Source: Deltaproteobacteria bacterium
GTDB taxonomy: Bacteria; Desulfobacterota_B; Binatia; UBA9968
Direction: 5' to 3'
NCBI GenBank assembly: GCA_016193385.1
Contig: JACPSF010000479.1
Span: 1-14,676 of the forward strand
DNA: 14,676 bases
Below the pieces are notes generated by a model. That model saw only the letters and a program-made list of their open reading frames with translations, was not told the DNA's origin and searched no databases. Shown one piece after another: positions 1 to 6,632 of this stretch; position 1 is the first letter of the stretch; each line of letters opens with the position of its first letter. Position numbers and translations under genes: made by a program.

Positions 1-6
1 GGCATC

Positions 7-399
7 GTGCGGCCCGTAATCCGCGGCGAGATTCTGGCTGGCGACGGTACCTGGCAGCGGGCGGAATTCCTAGTTGATACCGGCGCGGATCGCACCGTGT
101 TCAGTGCGGCCGTGTTGGCGGCGCTCCGTCTCCAACCCGTGGTTACTCAAGCTCGCCTCGGCGGTGTAGGGGGTGTGGCCGATTCGGTCGTCGTCGAAAT
201 CCAGGTTCGGCTCACTCGTGAGGAGGCTGGCAAGGTGGTGTTCCGGGGCCAGTATGCCGCTGTCACCGAACTGGAAGCGCTCGACATGAGCGTGCTGGGC
301 CGTGACATCACCGGTTTGTTTGCAGTGATTGTCGATGGGCCTGGCAGTGTCGTCTGCCTGCTCGGACAGCAGCATCAGTATACCATCAAGCAAAGTTGA
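7..399 (+). CDS. Retropepsin-like aspartic protease
   Basis: Small protein of about 130 residues with the active-site signature DTGAD at residues 24-28 inside the hydrophobic context FLVDTGADRTVF, as in single-domain bacterial retropepsin-like proteases that dimerise to form one active site. A second family-like segment, SVLGRDITGLF, lies near residues 94-104. Length fits a one-domain family member. There is no signal peptide or membrane segment, so it is probably cytoplasmic. The GTG at position 7 is the first start in the window, but the frame is open to the window edge, so the true start may lie a few codons upstream. Substrate unknown. It is convergent with the HNH gene, separated by a long non-coding stretch, and nothing ties it to the defence genes. 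The family is fairly sure; the biological role is not. Confidence 0.75.
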   Translation: MRPVIRGEILAGDGTWQRAEFLVDTGADRTVFSAAVLAALRLQPVVTQARLGGVGGVADSVVVEIQVRLTREEAGKVVFRGQYAAVTELEALDMSVLGRDITGLFAVIVDGPGSVVCLLGQQHQYTIKQS

Positions 400-483
400 A
401 GGTTGCCTTCCACGCCATGCAGCGGGGCGTGACCGCTCCCCTCTCGCATCCAAGAGACGGAGTTCACCACGTGAACCTTCGGA

Positions 484-501
484 CTTTCGGAATTCCGAAA
501 G
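484..501. repeat. Perfect 18-bp palindrome
   Basis: CTTTCGGAATTCCGAAAG reads identically on both strands. It could be a dimeric protein-binding site, or a hairpin with a 7-bp stem and AATT loop. It stands alone in non-coding DNA, 85 bases after the protease stop codon, with no T-tract. Function unknown. Confidence 0.6.
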
Positions 502-676
502 CGCGAGAAGCCAATTCGCTTGGATTAGCTCCGTCTGGCCGGCGCATAAAGATCCCGGCATGATGGTCGGAGGCAAGCCGAGACAAGGTCGCCCTCCCAC
601 GACACGGAGTGTTTTTGAACAATGTGGAGGCGGGATAAGGGGTCTTTTACGGCGGGAAAGCCATCCATACGACCTG

Positions 677-698
677 CTTGCGCGTACACGCAGGCAAG
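677..698. repeat. Bulged inverted repeat
   Basis: CTTGC-GCGT, a 2-base loop, ACGC, a 2-base bulge (AG), then GCAAG: nine potential base pairs. It may be an RNA hairpin ending transcription from the protease side, but no T-run follows, so that role is uncertain. Confidence 0.4.
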
Positions 699-739
699 TA
701 GAAGCGGTGAGTCATGTCGCGGCGTCCTCGGATTCTCGC

Positions 740-811
740 CCCTTCGATACGGCCCTACGGGCCTACTCAGGACAGGCCCTTCGATACGCACTTCGTGCTA
801 CTCAGGCCAGG
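740..811. repeat. Two tandem REP-like stem-loop units
   Basis: Unit 1 (740-776) and unit 2 (777-811) lie head to tail with no gap. Both start CCCTTCGATACG and end CTACTCAGG(A/C)CAGG. The inner hairpins differ but each pairs with itself: GGCCC-TAC-GGGCC in unit 1 and GCAC-TTC-GTGC in unit 2. Conserved flanks with compensatory changes in the stem are typical of dispersed REP-type intergenic repeats, which are often spread by RAYT transposases. No transposase is present in this window. Confidence 0.65.
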
Positions 812-970
812 CAGTGGATCTCGAAGAAGCCACGAGCGAGCCCGGCATCCGCGTTGCCGAATATTGTCTGGTGGTCAATCAGTGGGGTCTGCCTTTATGG
901 CCGCAGCGAGATAGACAGCGCTCCGAGGTCATGCTGTGGGTTACGTGAAAAGACCCGCTTTAAATTCCAA

Positions 971-1882
971 TTAGCTCCTCGGGCGGATGCCACGAAAAGA
1001 ATTGGCCCGACGGATAAATTCAGTACTTGGTCGCTGTCTTGGATTTGCTGGTAGGAATATTTCTCGGTCAAGATAGTGACGAAATTGATCTAAGCCCCCA
1101 ACCAGATTGAGAGACCGCAGTCTATCGACTTTCTCAGGGTTGAGACACATTCGGCAATCCGTAGTCAGGTAGATGAGCCCGTGGTCGAAGGCCCGGTGAT
1201 AGGTCGGCGAAAGAGAAAGGCCGTTGTTCACGGTGTCGACACTTCCCTCAGCACCAACTGGTAGAATGTGGGCCGCATCCACTAGCCGAAGTTGCATTCC
1301 CGTAACCGCACAGCGACTATCGTAAGCCGAAACGACTTGGTCACGGAAGTTTGCTGCTCGTGCGAAGCGACTAATGGTCTCCACAACTCGTCTCCTTGGC
1401 TCAGGCGCCCGCTCAAGTTCACGCTGAGTGACCTGTTCTAACCTCGCCACCCTTGTCAAAAGGCTTACAGCACGTGGACCTTGCCGGTGAAGAATTGTCG
1501 CGTTCAATGCATAATTCAGAAATTCGCTAGGACGGAAAGCAACAGCAATTTCCCCGTATTGATTTGTGTAGAAACCCCAGCCAAAGTTATTTGCCGCCCT
1601 GAGGGCCGAAAGTGAAATCTGGACGGAATTTGAGCCGGGCGAAAAGGTCCGGTGGCGAGCCATATCGAACCCGGCGAAAACCTTCAAATCTGGATACCAA
1701 CCCAAAAGAAGAGTCGGCCCAGTGGGCTTCAAGGCTAAGGGCGGTCGGACTGTGGTCATTTGAATGCGATATTCTTCCTCGCTTCGTGTTGCACCGCCAT
1801 GCGTCACAGTCCAGATGTAAACCCACACCGTGAACCCTCCGTCTTCCGTTGCGACACGAAGTGTCCGTGGATGGGCTCTCAC
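971..1882 (-). CDS. HNH restriction-type endonuclease
   Basis: 303 residues. The C-terminal half carries an HNH nuclease fold of the HNH_2 restriction-endonuclease type: Cys191, the AHI segment with His205, Asn219/Asn220 in NNGLSLSPTYH, then His229 and His234. The N-terminal region, with VYIWTVTHGG near residue 21 and LLLGWYPDLKVFAGFD near 58-73, is the domain usually fused to this HNH type and probably recognises DNA; that role is inferred. The GTG at 1882 is the only usual start codon near the N-terminus, with no clear Shine-Dalgarno. The frame stays open upstream, so the start is not certain. Such nucleases usually pair with a DNA methyltransferase, but only a 36-codon methyltransferase remnant (3149-3259) is seen here. 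It could instead be a modification-dependent nuclease needing no partner. Confidence 0.8.
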   Translation of the reverse strand: MRAHPRTLRVATEDGGFTVWVYIWTVTHGGATRSEEEYRIQMTTVRPPLALKPTGPTLLLGWYPDLKVFAGFDMARHRTFSPGSNSVQISLSALRAANNFGWGFYTNQYGEIAVAFRPSEFLNYALNATILHRQGPRAVSLLTRVARLEQVTQRELERAPEPRRRVVETISRFARAANFRDQVVSAYDSRCAVTGMQLRLVDAAHILPVGAEGSVDTVNNGLSLSPTYHRAFDHGLIYLTTDCRMCLNPEKVDRLRSLNLVGGLDQFRHYLDREIFLPANPRQRPSTEFIRRANSFRGIRPRS

Positions 1883-2007
1883 AGGAGACAGTAACGAACC
1901 TAATGCGCCGGAATCCTTATTGCGTTTCTGCAGTTGACCAGGCCACTTGACATGAAAACCGCGTCATTTTCAGCGCTGCCGGACGCTGGGCCTTCCCAGG
2001 TCTAATT

Positions 2008-2199
2008 TTAACTGCTGGCTGTGTCTTGCCCCGCGCGATACCTGATGACTTCCAATGCCAACTTTGCCGCATCTATGAGTTCCTGGCGAGTCTGCCAATC
2101 GAGCGCTGACTTGAAGATGACGTTCCGCATCAAGTCCTCAATTTGCTCCGCTTCCACGTCTGTGCACTTTGTGGCCTGCTTGATAATGTCGAAGTACAT
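2008..2199 (-). CDS. Small conserved-looking protein of unknown function
   Basis: 63 residues, largely helical in composition and acidic in its first half (VEAEQIEDLMRN), with no recognised domain. A good Shine-Dalgarno, GGAAGGAG at 2210-2217, precedes the ATG. The gene lies 57 bases after the PLD-like nuclease and before the HNH gene in the same direction, so it is probably co-transcribed with the nuclease. The strong ribosome site and lack of a competing ORF support a real gene. It might be an accessory or immunity partner of a neighbouring nuclease, but only position suggests that. Confidence 0.6.
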   Translation of the reverse strand: MYFDIIKQATKCTDVEAEQIEDLMRNVIFKSALDWQTRQELIDAAKLALEVIRYRAGQDTASS

Positions 2200-2256
2200 T
2201 AGTCCTCTACTCCTTCCGAGCAGCTGCCAAGAGACAGCGCGTCACCAAAACAACGG

Positions 2257-3120
2257 TCACCTCCTCGGAGGGTCCACGATGACCCAGTTCTCCCCATCGA
2301 CCGCGATCTTTCCTGACCGCTTCAGATATTGCTGAGCGTTCCTAACTGCGTGCTTCCATCTCTTTCCGAACCGTTGCCCGTTGATGACCAACTCAACAGT
2401 GTCGTCGCACAAGTCCGGCAATAAACTCTGGACCCTCGGGTGAAGCTGCTCTGTTGGTAGAGGCCCTCGCGCCAAAGCATAGAGGATCGCCTCGGCGAAA
2501 AGGCTCTGGGCCGAACGTTTTCCCACCTGTGCGCTGAGAAACCGGGTTTGCGCTTGCCGGAGTGTCCGATTAAAATCTGCTTTTAGTTTGCGACTCGTGC
2601 TCTTCGTCAGCTCCTCATATTCCTTCTTGAGCCTTTGTGCGACTTCCAAGAGGGATTGCAGTTCTGTCTTGCCGACTACGTTTCCGAGGCGAGCGTATGC
2701 GTCGAGGTCGCTCTTTACCTTGCAGACGAGCGATGAGTCCTCGAGGCAAATACCATACTCAAAGTTGTGGTCGAGTCCTGCTGGAGTCAGATTCGCAGAG
2801 GTAAGCAAGGCTCTACAGGTGTCAGCTATGTAAACTTTGGCATGTAACCGAGGCAAAGATACCACTTCTGCCTGAGTGCGCCGCTTGTGAAACAACTCCA
2901 GAGCATCTACATCCAGGAAACCGGTCAGAATGCTATCACTCCGTATATCAGTTAGCACGCGGAGTCTGCAGCGTTGATCAGAGCGGTTCTCGCTCAACCG
3001 GTCACAAACCCAGTTGGCTTCAACTTGCTTGATATAAGGCGCAGCGATGACGAGTTCCTCACTCGCCGATTGAAGAACCTCAGCCAACGCGGCTCTCAGT
3101 GGTCTTATGTGAAGCTTCAC
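2257..3120 (-). CDS. Phospholipase D-like nuclease with C-terminal winged-helix-like region
   Basis: 287 residues. Residues 1-150 form a PLD-type domain with one HKD motif: His93 and Lys95 in RLHAKVYI, Ser108 and Asn110 in LLTSANLT, and the trailing Glu121. One HKD per chain implies a dimeric active site, as in Nuc- and BfiI-type nucleases. Residues 150-195 look coiled-coil-like (VAQRLKKEYEELTKS). Residues 200-287 resemble a winged-helix DNA-binding region ending in GKIAVDGENWVIV. The GTG at 3120 is the first possible start, because an in-frame TAG lies four codons upstream; Shine-Dalgarno is weak. A restriction-type nuclease is the likeliest role; a helicase-associated PLD family member is the alternative. 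Confidence 0.75.
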   Translation of the reverse strand: MKLHIRPLRAALAEVLQSASEELVIAAPYIKQVEANWVCDRLSENRSDQRCRLRVLTDIRSDSILTGFLDVDALELFHKRRTQAEVVSLPRLHAKVYIADTCRALLTSANLTPAGLDHNFEYGICLEDSSLVCKVKSDLDAYARLGNVVGKTELQSLLEVAQRLKKEYEELTKSTSRKLKADFNRTLRQAQTRFLSAQVGKRSAQSLFAEAILYALARGPLPTEQLHPRVQSLLPDLCDDTVELVINGQRFGKRWKHAVRNAQQYLKRSGKIAVDGENWVIVDPPRR

Positions 3121-3148
3121 GGCATTAGGCTACCCGCAGGCCCCTTGG

Positions 3149-3259
3149 TCAGAAGCGCAAGAGCAGTCCCAGAGCGTCGCCAAGATAGATTCGCCCGAGC
3201 TTCGTGGAGTGGAACAATTTGGTTGTTGTGGGCTCTGTCAGTTCGTTGCTTTTAGACAT
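3149..3259 (-). pseudogene. N-terminal remnant of a DNA methyltransferase
   Basis: 36 codons from an ATG at 3259. The segment LFHSTKLGRIYLGDALGLL strongly resembles the opening of N4-cytosine/N6-adenine DNA methyltransferases, where a 'T-K-x-G-x-x-Y-L-G-D-S-L' stretch precedes the catalytic (D/S)PP(Y/F) domain. Here the frame runs into LRF and a stop just after this point. The catalytic PP(Y/F) and FxGxG motifs are not present downstream, which enters the PLD gene 28 bases later. I read it as the stump left when a methyltransferase was deleted, possibly the partner of the HNH enzyme. A short leader peptide with chance similarity is the alternative. Confidence 0.55.
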
Positions 3260-3452
3260 TGGGCAAGAGTTTACCGAATTTTTCGTTGGCCGAGTTGTTT
3301 TCACGTAAAATAGGGCAAATTGAGGATAAGCGTCAAGGACAAAAAGAATCAAGTCGGACGCCCCCCCAAGCCCTCGAAAATTTAGTTTCGTCGCGGCTTT
3401 CGGTTTAGGTGGATTGTCGAGATTGTAGCCCCTAACGGCAGGCGACTCTCTG
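3260..3452 (-). other. Intergenic region between exonuclease and methyltransferase remnant
   Basis: A/T-richer than its neighbours and carries the promoter at 3307-3336. It also has a run of seven C residues (3361-3367 on the + strand). A long frame spans the region in phase with the remnant, but its upstream part lies wholly over the exonuclease gene in another frame and shows no domain. Together with 3121-3259 this is about 330 bases without an intact gene. Confidence 0.5.
3307..3336 (-). promoter_or_regulatory. Candidate sigma70 promoter for the PLD/HNH group
   Basis: On the minus strand TTGACG (3331-3336) is followed by an 18-base spacer and TATTTT (3307-3312). That is 5/6 and 4/6 matches to consensus. 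Transcription would start about 40 bases before the methyltransferase stump and read on into the PLD-like nuclease. Probably the old promoter of the methyltransferase gene. Confidence 0.5.
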
Positions 3453-3998
3453 CTATTTAATGATCCCAACGTCCCTCGCCATTCTTTCAAAAATGCTGGC
3501 CTGCTCAACCGCGTCGGAAAGTGCATTGTGTGTGTGCGGTGCTTTGCCCCGGTACTTATCCGGCAGTCGGCTTGAACGGGTCTCCTGCCATGTGCATCCA
3601 GACATCCCCATGTAGAACGACTTAATGTCGAGAGCCCCAATTCCAAAGGGGTTCTCTGTCCGGAAAGTTTCAAAGTACCAATTGACGAAGGCCCAATCGA
3701 AGGCGGCATTGAAACCAACGAAGACTGGCTTCCCGCTCCCGCTTACTTCCCTGACCCAAGCCCCAAACTCTGACATGACGTCAACGGGGTCACGACCAGA
3801 CTGTCCGAAATCTTCTAGGGTCCTACCGACCACAGCCATCGCGGTGGCGACGCTAGCGTCACTTATGGGTCCAAGCTCGGCGTAGAAATGCTGATCGGTT
3901 TTCCCGACCACCGATGCACCGAGGGCGAGCATGCTATAGGTCCCAGGCACGGGTCCGGAGGCCTCAATGTCCACCGATATGAAAGTCTCGTTCGACAT
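3453..3998 (-). CDS. DEDDh 3'-5' exonuclease (CBASS-associated, Cap18-like)
   Basis: 181 residues forming one RNase T / DNA polymerase III epsilon-type exonuclease domain. The metal ligands are visible: Asp10 and Glu12 (SVDIEASG), Asp101 (GFNAAFD), His157 (HTHNAL) and Asp162 (LSDA), the DEDDh set. The ATG lies only six bases after the effector stop, so it belongs to the CBASS operon as its last gene. From memory, exonucleases of this fold occur in some type III CBASS operons under the name Cap18. It may degrade phage or host DNA as a second effector, or trim nucleotide products. All catalytic residues are present, so activity is likely; the substrate is inferred. Confidence 0.85.
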   Translation of the reverse strand: MSNETFISVDIEASGPVPGTYSMLALGASVVGKTDQHFYAELGPISDASVATAMAVVGRTLEDFGQSGRDPVDVMSEFGAWVREVSGSGKPVFVGFNAAFDWAFVNWYFETFRTENPFGIGALDIKSFYMGMSGCTWQETRSSRLPDKYRGKAPHTHNALSDAVEQASIFERMARDVGIIK

Positions 3999-4004
3999 CC
4001 GGCG

Positions 4005-5192
4005 TTATCCTACCCCCGCACACACGAGCGGCGGTCTGTCTATATTCTTCCTCCAAAAGGCGCTGAACTCTTCTCGTCGAAGCTCGTCTCCCAAGATTGA
4101 CTTCCAGAAGTGGCACGGGATGGCGTCCGTATCAAAGGGTAACTTTGTACCTTCTTCGGCAGTAACTATGACCCGCATGAATCGTCCGAACGCATACCCT
4201 AACTCAATGAAGCAGTTGGACCGGCTAGCAGTCAGATCCACGACAGCAACACTCGCGAAGTGAAGGCTGTCGAAGATTCCAACATTGATGAAACCATGCT
4301 CCGTCTTGTCCGTCCCCATTTCAACACGCTCAAAGCCAGCCGCCTTCACCACCGGGTCCACGACGCTTCTAAAGAACGCCTCCACGACGGGGAAGCGTTC
4401 ATGCTTCCTGTTGAGGAGCCGCACGTAGAACGCACGCGGAGGAGCTATCATAGTCAGCAGCCGAAGTAAGCGTCCGGCAATTTCTGCGTCAGGCTCTGCT
4501 CCCTTTCGTGTCGCGAGTCCCGTAAGTTCTGCGTTAGCCCGGTCCTCCAAGCCTCGCCGCATCCTGAGGAAACGCTCAGGTTCTGCCCGGCTTTCGCGTG
4601 CCAAGCGCTCGGAACCGCCTGTCCCGTCTCCCCTGCTGGCGCCGAGCGGCAAATCAAGAGGGATAGCTGTCTTACGTCGCTGCAAATAGAGTTCCGTCAA
4701 GTGTTCCACTCCAGTGCCTCCGCCAAGCGTAACGAGAATTTCTCCAAACTCGGCCTGTCGTTGACGAATGAGAGCTGCTGCACGGGACCCCGGCAAGATG
4801 GATTCCACGCGTATCGCCCCACTCTCTAAAAGCTGCTTCCATAGCTGTCGCCGCGCGTCAGGAATCGCCGACTCGGCCTTCTCAGACATCACTACAACGA
4901 TAGGTGCGCCAGCGGAGAGCGGCCAAGTCACGGTGCCGTCCCGAAGCACCGATGCCGCCGCCTCCAGCGCTGTCCAATCAAAGATCAGGCTTGGCGAGTT
5001 CGCGTCCCCTTCGATGGCTCGCGGTTCACGTCCAACGGCAAGGACAAGGCCTCCACCATTTAACAAAATCCCATGCGCTGCCTGAGCAACTACACGGTGG
5101 GCGTAACGAATGATATTCACGTCCGTGGTCTTGTTGGTGCTGCCCGCAATTTGTATGCGTCGACCTGCTAGCTTCGGTGCATCAACAGCCAT
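4005..5192 (-). CDS. CBASS effector candidate: SLOG-like sensor plus nucleoside deoxyribosyltransferase/TIR-like domain
   Basis: 395 residues. Residues 10-185 look like a SLOG (Rossmann-like) domain: RIQIAGSTN at the start, NGGGLVLAVG near 45, and the nucleotide-binding pattern VTLGGGTGVEHL at 154-165. SLOG domains bind nucleotide signals in defence proteins such as ThsA. Residues 250-365 match the nucleoside 2-deoxyribosyltransferase/TIR-like fold: FYVRLL, VVDLT (Asp319) and the hallmark NCFIELGYAFG with Asn326 and Glu330. The inferred mode is binding of the cyclic oligonucleotide by SLOG and attack on NAD or nucleotides by the second domain. The ATG shares one base with the ATPase stop (TAATG), implying translational coupling. 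No transmembrane segment. Which domain senses and which acts is not proven. Confidence 0.75.
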   Translation of the reverse strand: MAVDAPKLAGRRIQIAGSTNKTTDVNIIRYAHRVVAQAAHGILLNGGGLVLAVGREPRAIEGDANSPSLIFDWTALEAAASVLRDGTVTWPLSAGAPIVVVMSEKAESAIPDARRQLWKQLLESGAIRVESILPGSRAAALIRQRQAEFGEILVTLGGGTGVEHLTELYLQRRKTAIPLDLPLGASRGDGTGGSERLARESRAEPERFLRMRRGLEDRANAELTGLATRKGAEPDAEIAGRLLRLLTMIAPPRAFYVRLLNRKHERFPVVEAFFRSVVDPVVKAAGFERVEMGTDKTEHGFINVGIFDSLHFASVAVVDLTASRSNCFIELGYAFGRFMRVIVTAEEGTKLPFDTDAIPCHFWKSILGDELRREEFSAFWRKNIDRPPLVCAGVG

Positions 5193-6097
5193 TACGGCTC
5201 CTCCACGGCTGGCGACGGCTGGACGGAACGGGCAGCTGTCAGGAGATCATCTTCCGTGAGCTTCCTGTCGGGAAAAGCAAGCCCCAACGCTTCGGGCAGA
5301 AGGCGCGCCCGCAGGTCAGAGTAGGTGAAGCCCAGCCGACGCGGCTCCGTCTGCGGGCCTGTAAGGTCGATGAGCTGCGTGACGGTATCCTCGCTCAACC
5401 CGAGGCCCTCATAATCCATGCGAATAAGCTGCTCACGCTCGGACGCACCGGGACGCTCGAAGCGCTCGACACGAGCCGCTCTTCGAACCACTGCCGCGTC
5501 AAGAGCATGCCCTCGATTGGTGCACAGGATAACGAGAACCCGGCCACCGAGCCTCCGCACGTCGTCCACCTTTTGGATGATCGTGTTCACTGCGACCTTG
5601 TCCTCGTGGTGACTCTGGCCCACGTCACGCGCTGCAGACAGGGAGTCCGCCTCGTCGATAATGAGGAACGCAGATTTTGCCTTACCCGCTTCCTGGGTAA
5701 TGATGTCGAACGCTTGGTTGATGAGCGAGCTCATTTGGCCCACCTTCCCTGTACCTCTCACTCGGGTACTCAGCTTGAACAGCATGGAGGCGCGGCCGGA
5801 TTCGCGTGCCAACCGATCGCACGCCGCTTCGGCTGTCGCCGTCTTCCCGGTGCCGACGTCGCCAACAAAGATGAGAAGGGGATACCGGTCCGCTACAATC
5901 TCGCAGAGTGGGAGATCATGCCCGTAAAACTGTTTGCTCCATCCCCGGATCTTGTCAGGATCCGATAGGAGTTGCATGTCTCGTCGAATGCGGTCATAGC
6001 GGGCTTCGAACCCGATGAGGCGTTTGCCGCTTTTCTGTATCCGTTCATTTGGCAATGCCAGTTCAAGTTCAAATAGCTCTGCTGCAATCGGATCCAA
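5192..6097 (-). CDS. cap6: TRIP13/Pch2-like AAA+ ATPase (Cap6)
   Basis: 301 residues, one AAA+ module. Walker A is GDVGTGKT (79-86), Walker B is FLIIDEAD (144-151), sensor-1 Asn is in CTNR near 194, and paired arginines (RR, 205-206) are candidate fingers. A substrate-threading stretch is likely between the Walker motifs (STRVRGTGKVGQMSSL). In type III CBASS the hexamer pulls on the HORMA protein, detaches it from the cyclase and shuts signalling off. The start is a TTG at 6097: the perfect Shine-Dalgarno GGAGGGAGG lies six bases upstream and no ATG fits in frame. It follows HORMA by 14 bases and overlaps the effector by one. Confidence 0.9.
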   Translation of the reverse strand: MDPIAAELFELELALPNERIQKSGKRLIGFEARYDRIRRDMQLLSDPDKIRGWSKQFYGHDLPLCEIVADRYPLLIFVGDVGTGKTATAEAACDRLARESGRASMLFKLSTRVRGTGKVGQMSSLINQAFDIITQEAGKAKSAFLIIDEADSLSAARDVGQSHHEDKVAVNTIIQKVDDVRRLGGRVLVILCTNRGHALDAAVVRRAARVERFERPGASEREQLIRMDYEGLGLSEDTVTQLIDLTGPQTEPRRLGFTYSDLRARLLPEALGLAFPDRKLTEDDLLTAARSVQPSPAVEEP

Positions 6098-6103
6098 CTT
6101 CTG

Positions 6104-6113
6104 CCTCCCTCCT
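6104..6113 (-). promoter_or_regulatory. Strong Shine-Dalgarno deciding a TTG start
   Basis: AGGAGGGAGG on the minus strand, overlapping the HORMA stop codon and ending six bases before the TTG of the AAA+ ATPase gene. It supports TTG as the true start. Confidence 0.75.
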
Positions 6114-6627
6114 ACGTGAAGAGCGTTTTCTGGAGGCCAAAACCATTACTCACGTAGTTTCGATCAAAAACCCGGCTGAGCGTCGGGAAGGAGGTGTCCA
6201 GCGCCTTTGAACCCCACTGAACCCCGAGCCGTTGTCTAAACCGTTCCTTTTGCAGCTCAGGCAAATTCGACCATACCGCGCTGTACGTCACGTGAATGAA
6301 GAGTTGCCCCGCAGGCAGGCGCGGCCAGAGATAGTTACCTGGTCGCGAGGCAGTAAGCAACCACGCGTCGGTCGAGACCTCATAGTTAGCAGCGCGAAGC
6401 GTCCTTCCGTTCGGGTCATCAAGATAGACGCTCACGAGCGACAGATAGCCCGCTTGCGCCATTAGCTTGACGTCTGCAGCGATGGCCTTCGTCTCGTCTC
6501 GCGCAGCGAGCCCGGTGGATTGACCGATGCCGTCGAGATCGGCCGCGAAGCAGTCGAGTACCTTCCCGACGTCTGCTGTCGTATAGGTGCGGGTGATCGA
6601 TTCGCTGTAGGTCTCACCGATCGTCAT
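6112..6627 (-). CDS. cap7: Bacterial HORMA-domain protein (Cap7)
   Basis: 171 residues from the ATG at 6627. That start lies five bases after the cyclase stop and has GGGGAG (6636-6641) as ribosome site. A longer frame from 6675 would overlap the cyclase and add an unrelated arginine-rich extension. The pattern fits the bacterial HORMA family: a polar T/Y-rich start (ETYSESITRTYTTADVG), an alpha-helical core with AIAADVKLMAQAGYLSLVSVYL (49-69), and a C-terminal 'safety-belt' region rich in aromatic residues. It should bind a closure peptide and then activate the adjacent cyclase. Recognition rests on this pattern together with its place between cyclase and TRIP13-like ATPase, which is diagnostic of type III CBASS. 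Only one HORMA gene is present. Confidence 0.85.
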   Translation of the reverse strand: MTIGETYSESITRTYTTADVGKVLDCFAADLDGIGQSTGLAARDETKAIAADVKLMAQAGYLSLVSVYLDDPNGRTLRAANYEVSTDAWLLTASRPGNYLWPRLPAGQLFIHVTYSAVWSNLPELQKERFRQRLGVQWGSKALDTSFPTLSRVFDRNYVSNGFGLQKTLFT

Positions 6628-6632
6628 TGCCA

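Larger units (their letters stand above)
400..970. other. Non-coding stretch with hairpins and REP-like repeats
   Basis: About 570 bases between the convergent protease and HNH genes. Open frames on both strands here have no recognisable protein features and overlap one another, so I see no gene. The region holds a perfect 18-bp palindrome (484-501), a bulged hairpin (677-698) and two tandem REP-like stem-loops (740-811). Neither hairpin has a following T-run, so a classical terminator is not evident, although the convergent genes must end in or near this region. Confidence 0.6.

Noticed and set aside
329..1054. 241-codon + strand frame, with overlapping minus frames, in 400-970
   Set aside because: Low-complexity R/S/P-rich product with no domain. 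It runs through hairpin repeats and into the HNH 3' end.
1953..1972. Inverted repeat TGAAAA...TTTTCA in the gap before the HNH gene
   Set aside because: Short 6-bp arms with an 8-base spacer and no promoter aligned with it; too weak to call.
3149..3718. 189-codon minus frame
   Set aside because: Its first part lies over the exonuclease gene in another frame. Only the last 36 codons (from 3259) look like real coding sequence.
5177..5968. 263-codon + strand frame
   Set aside because: Shadow of the AAA+ ATPase gene; no domain features.
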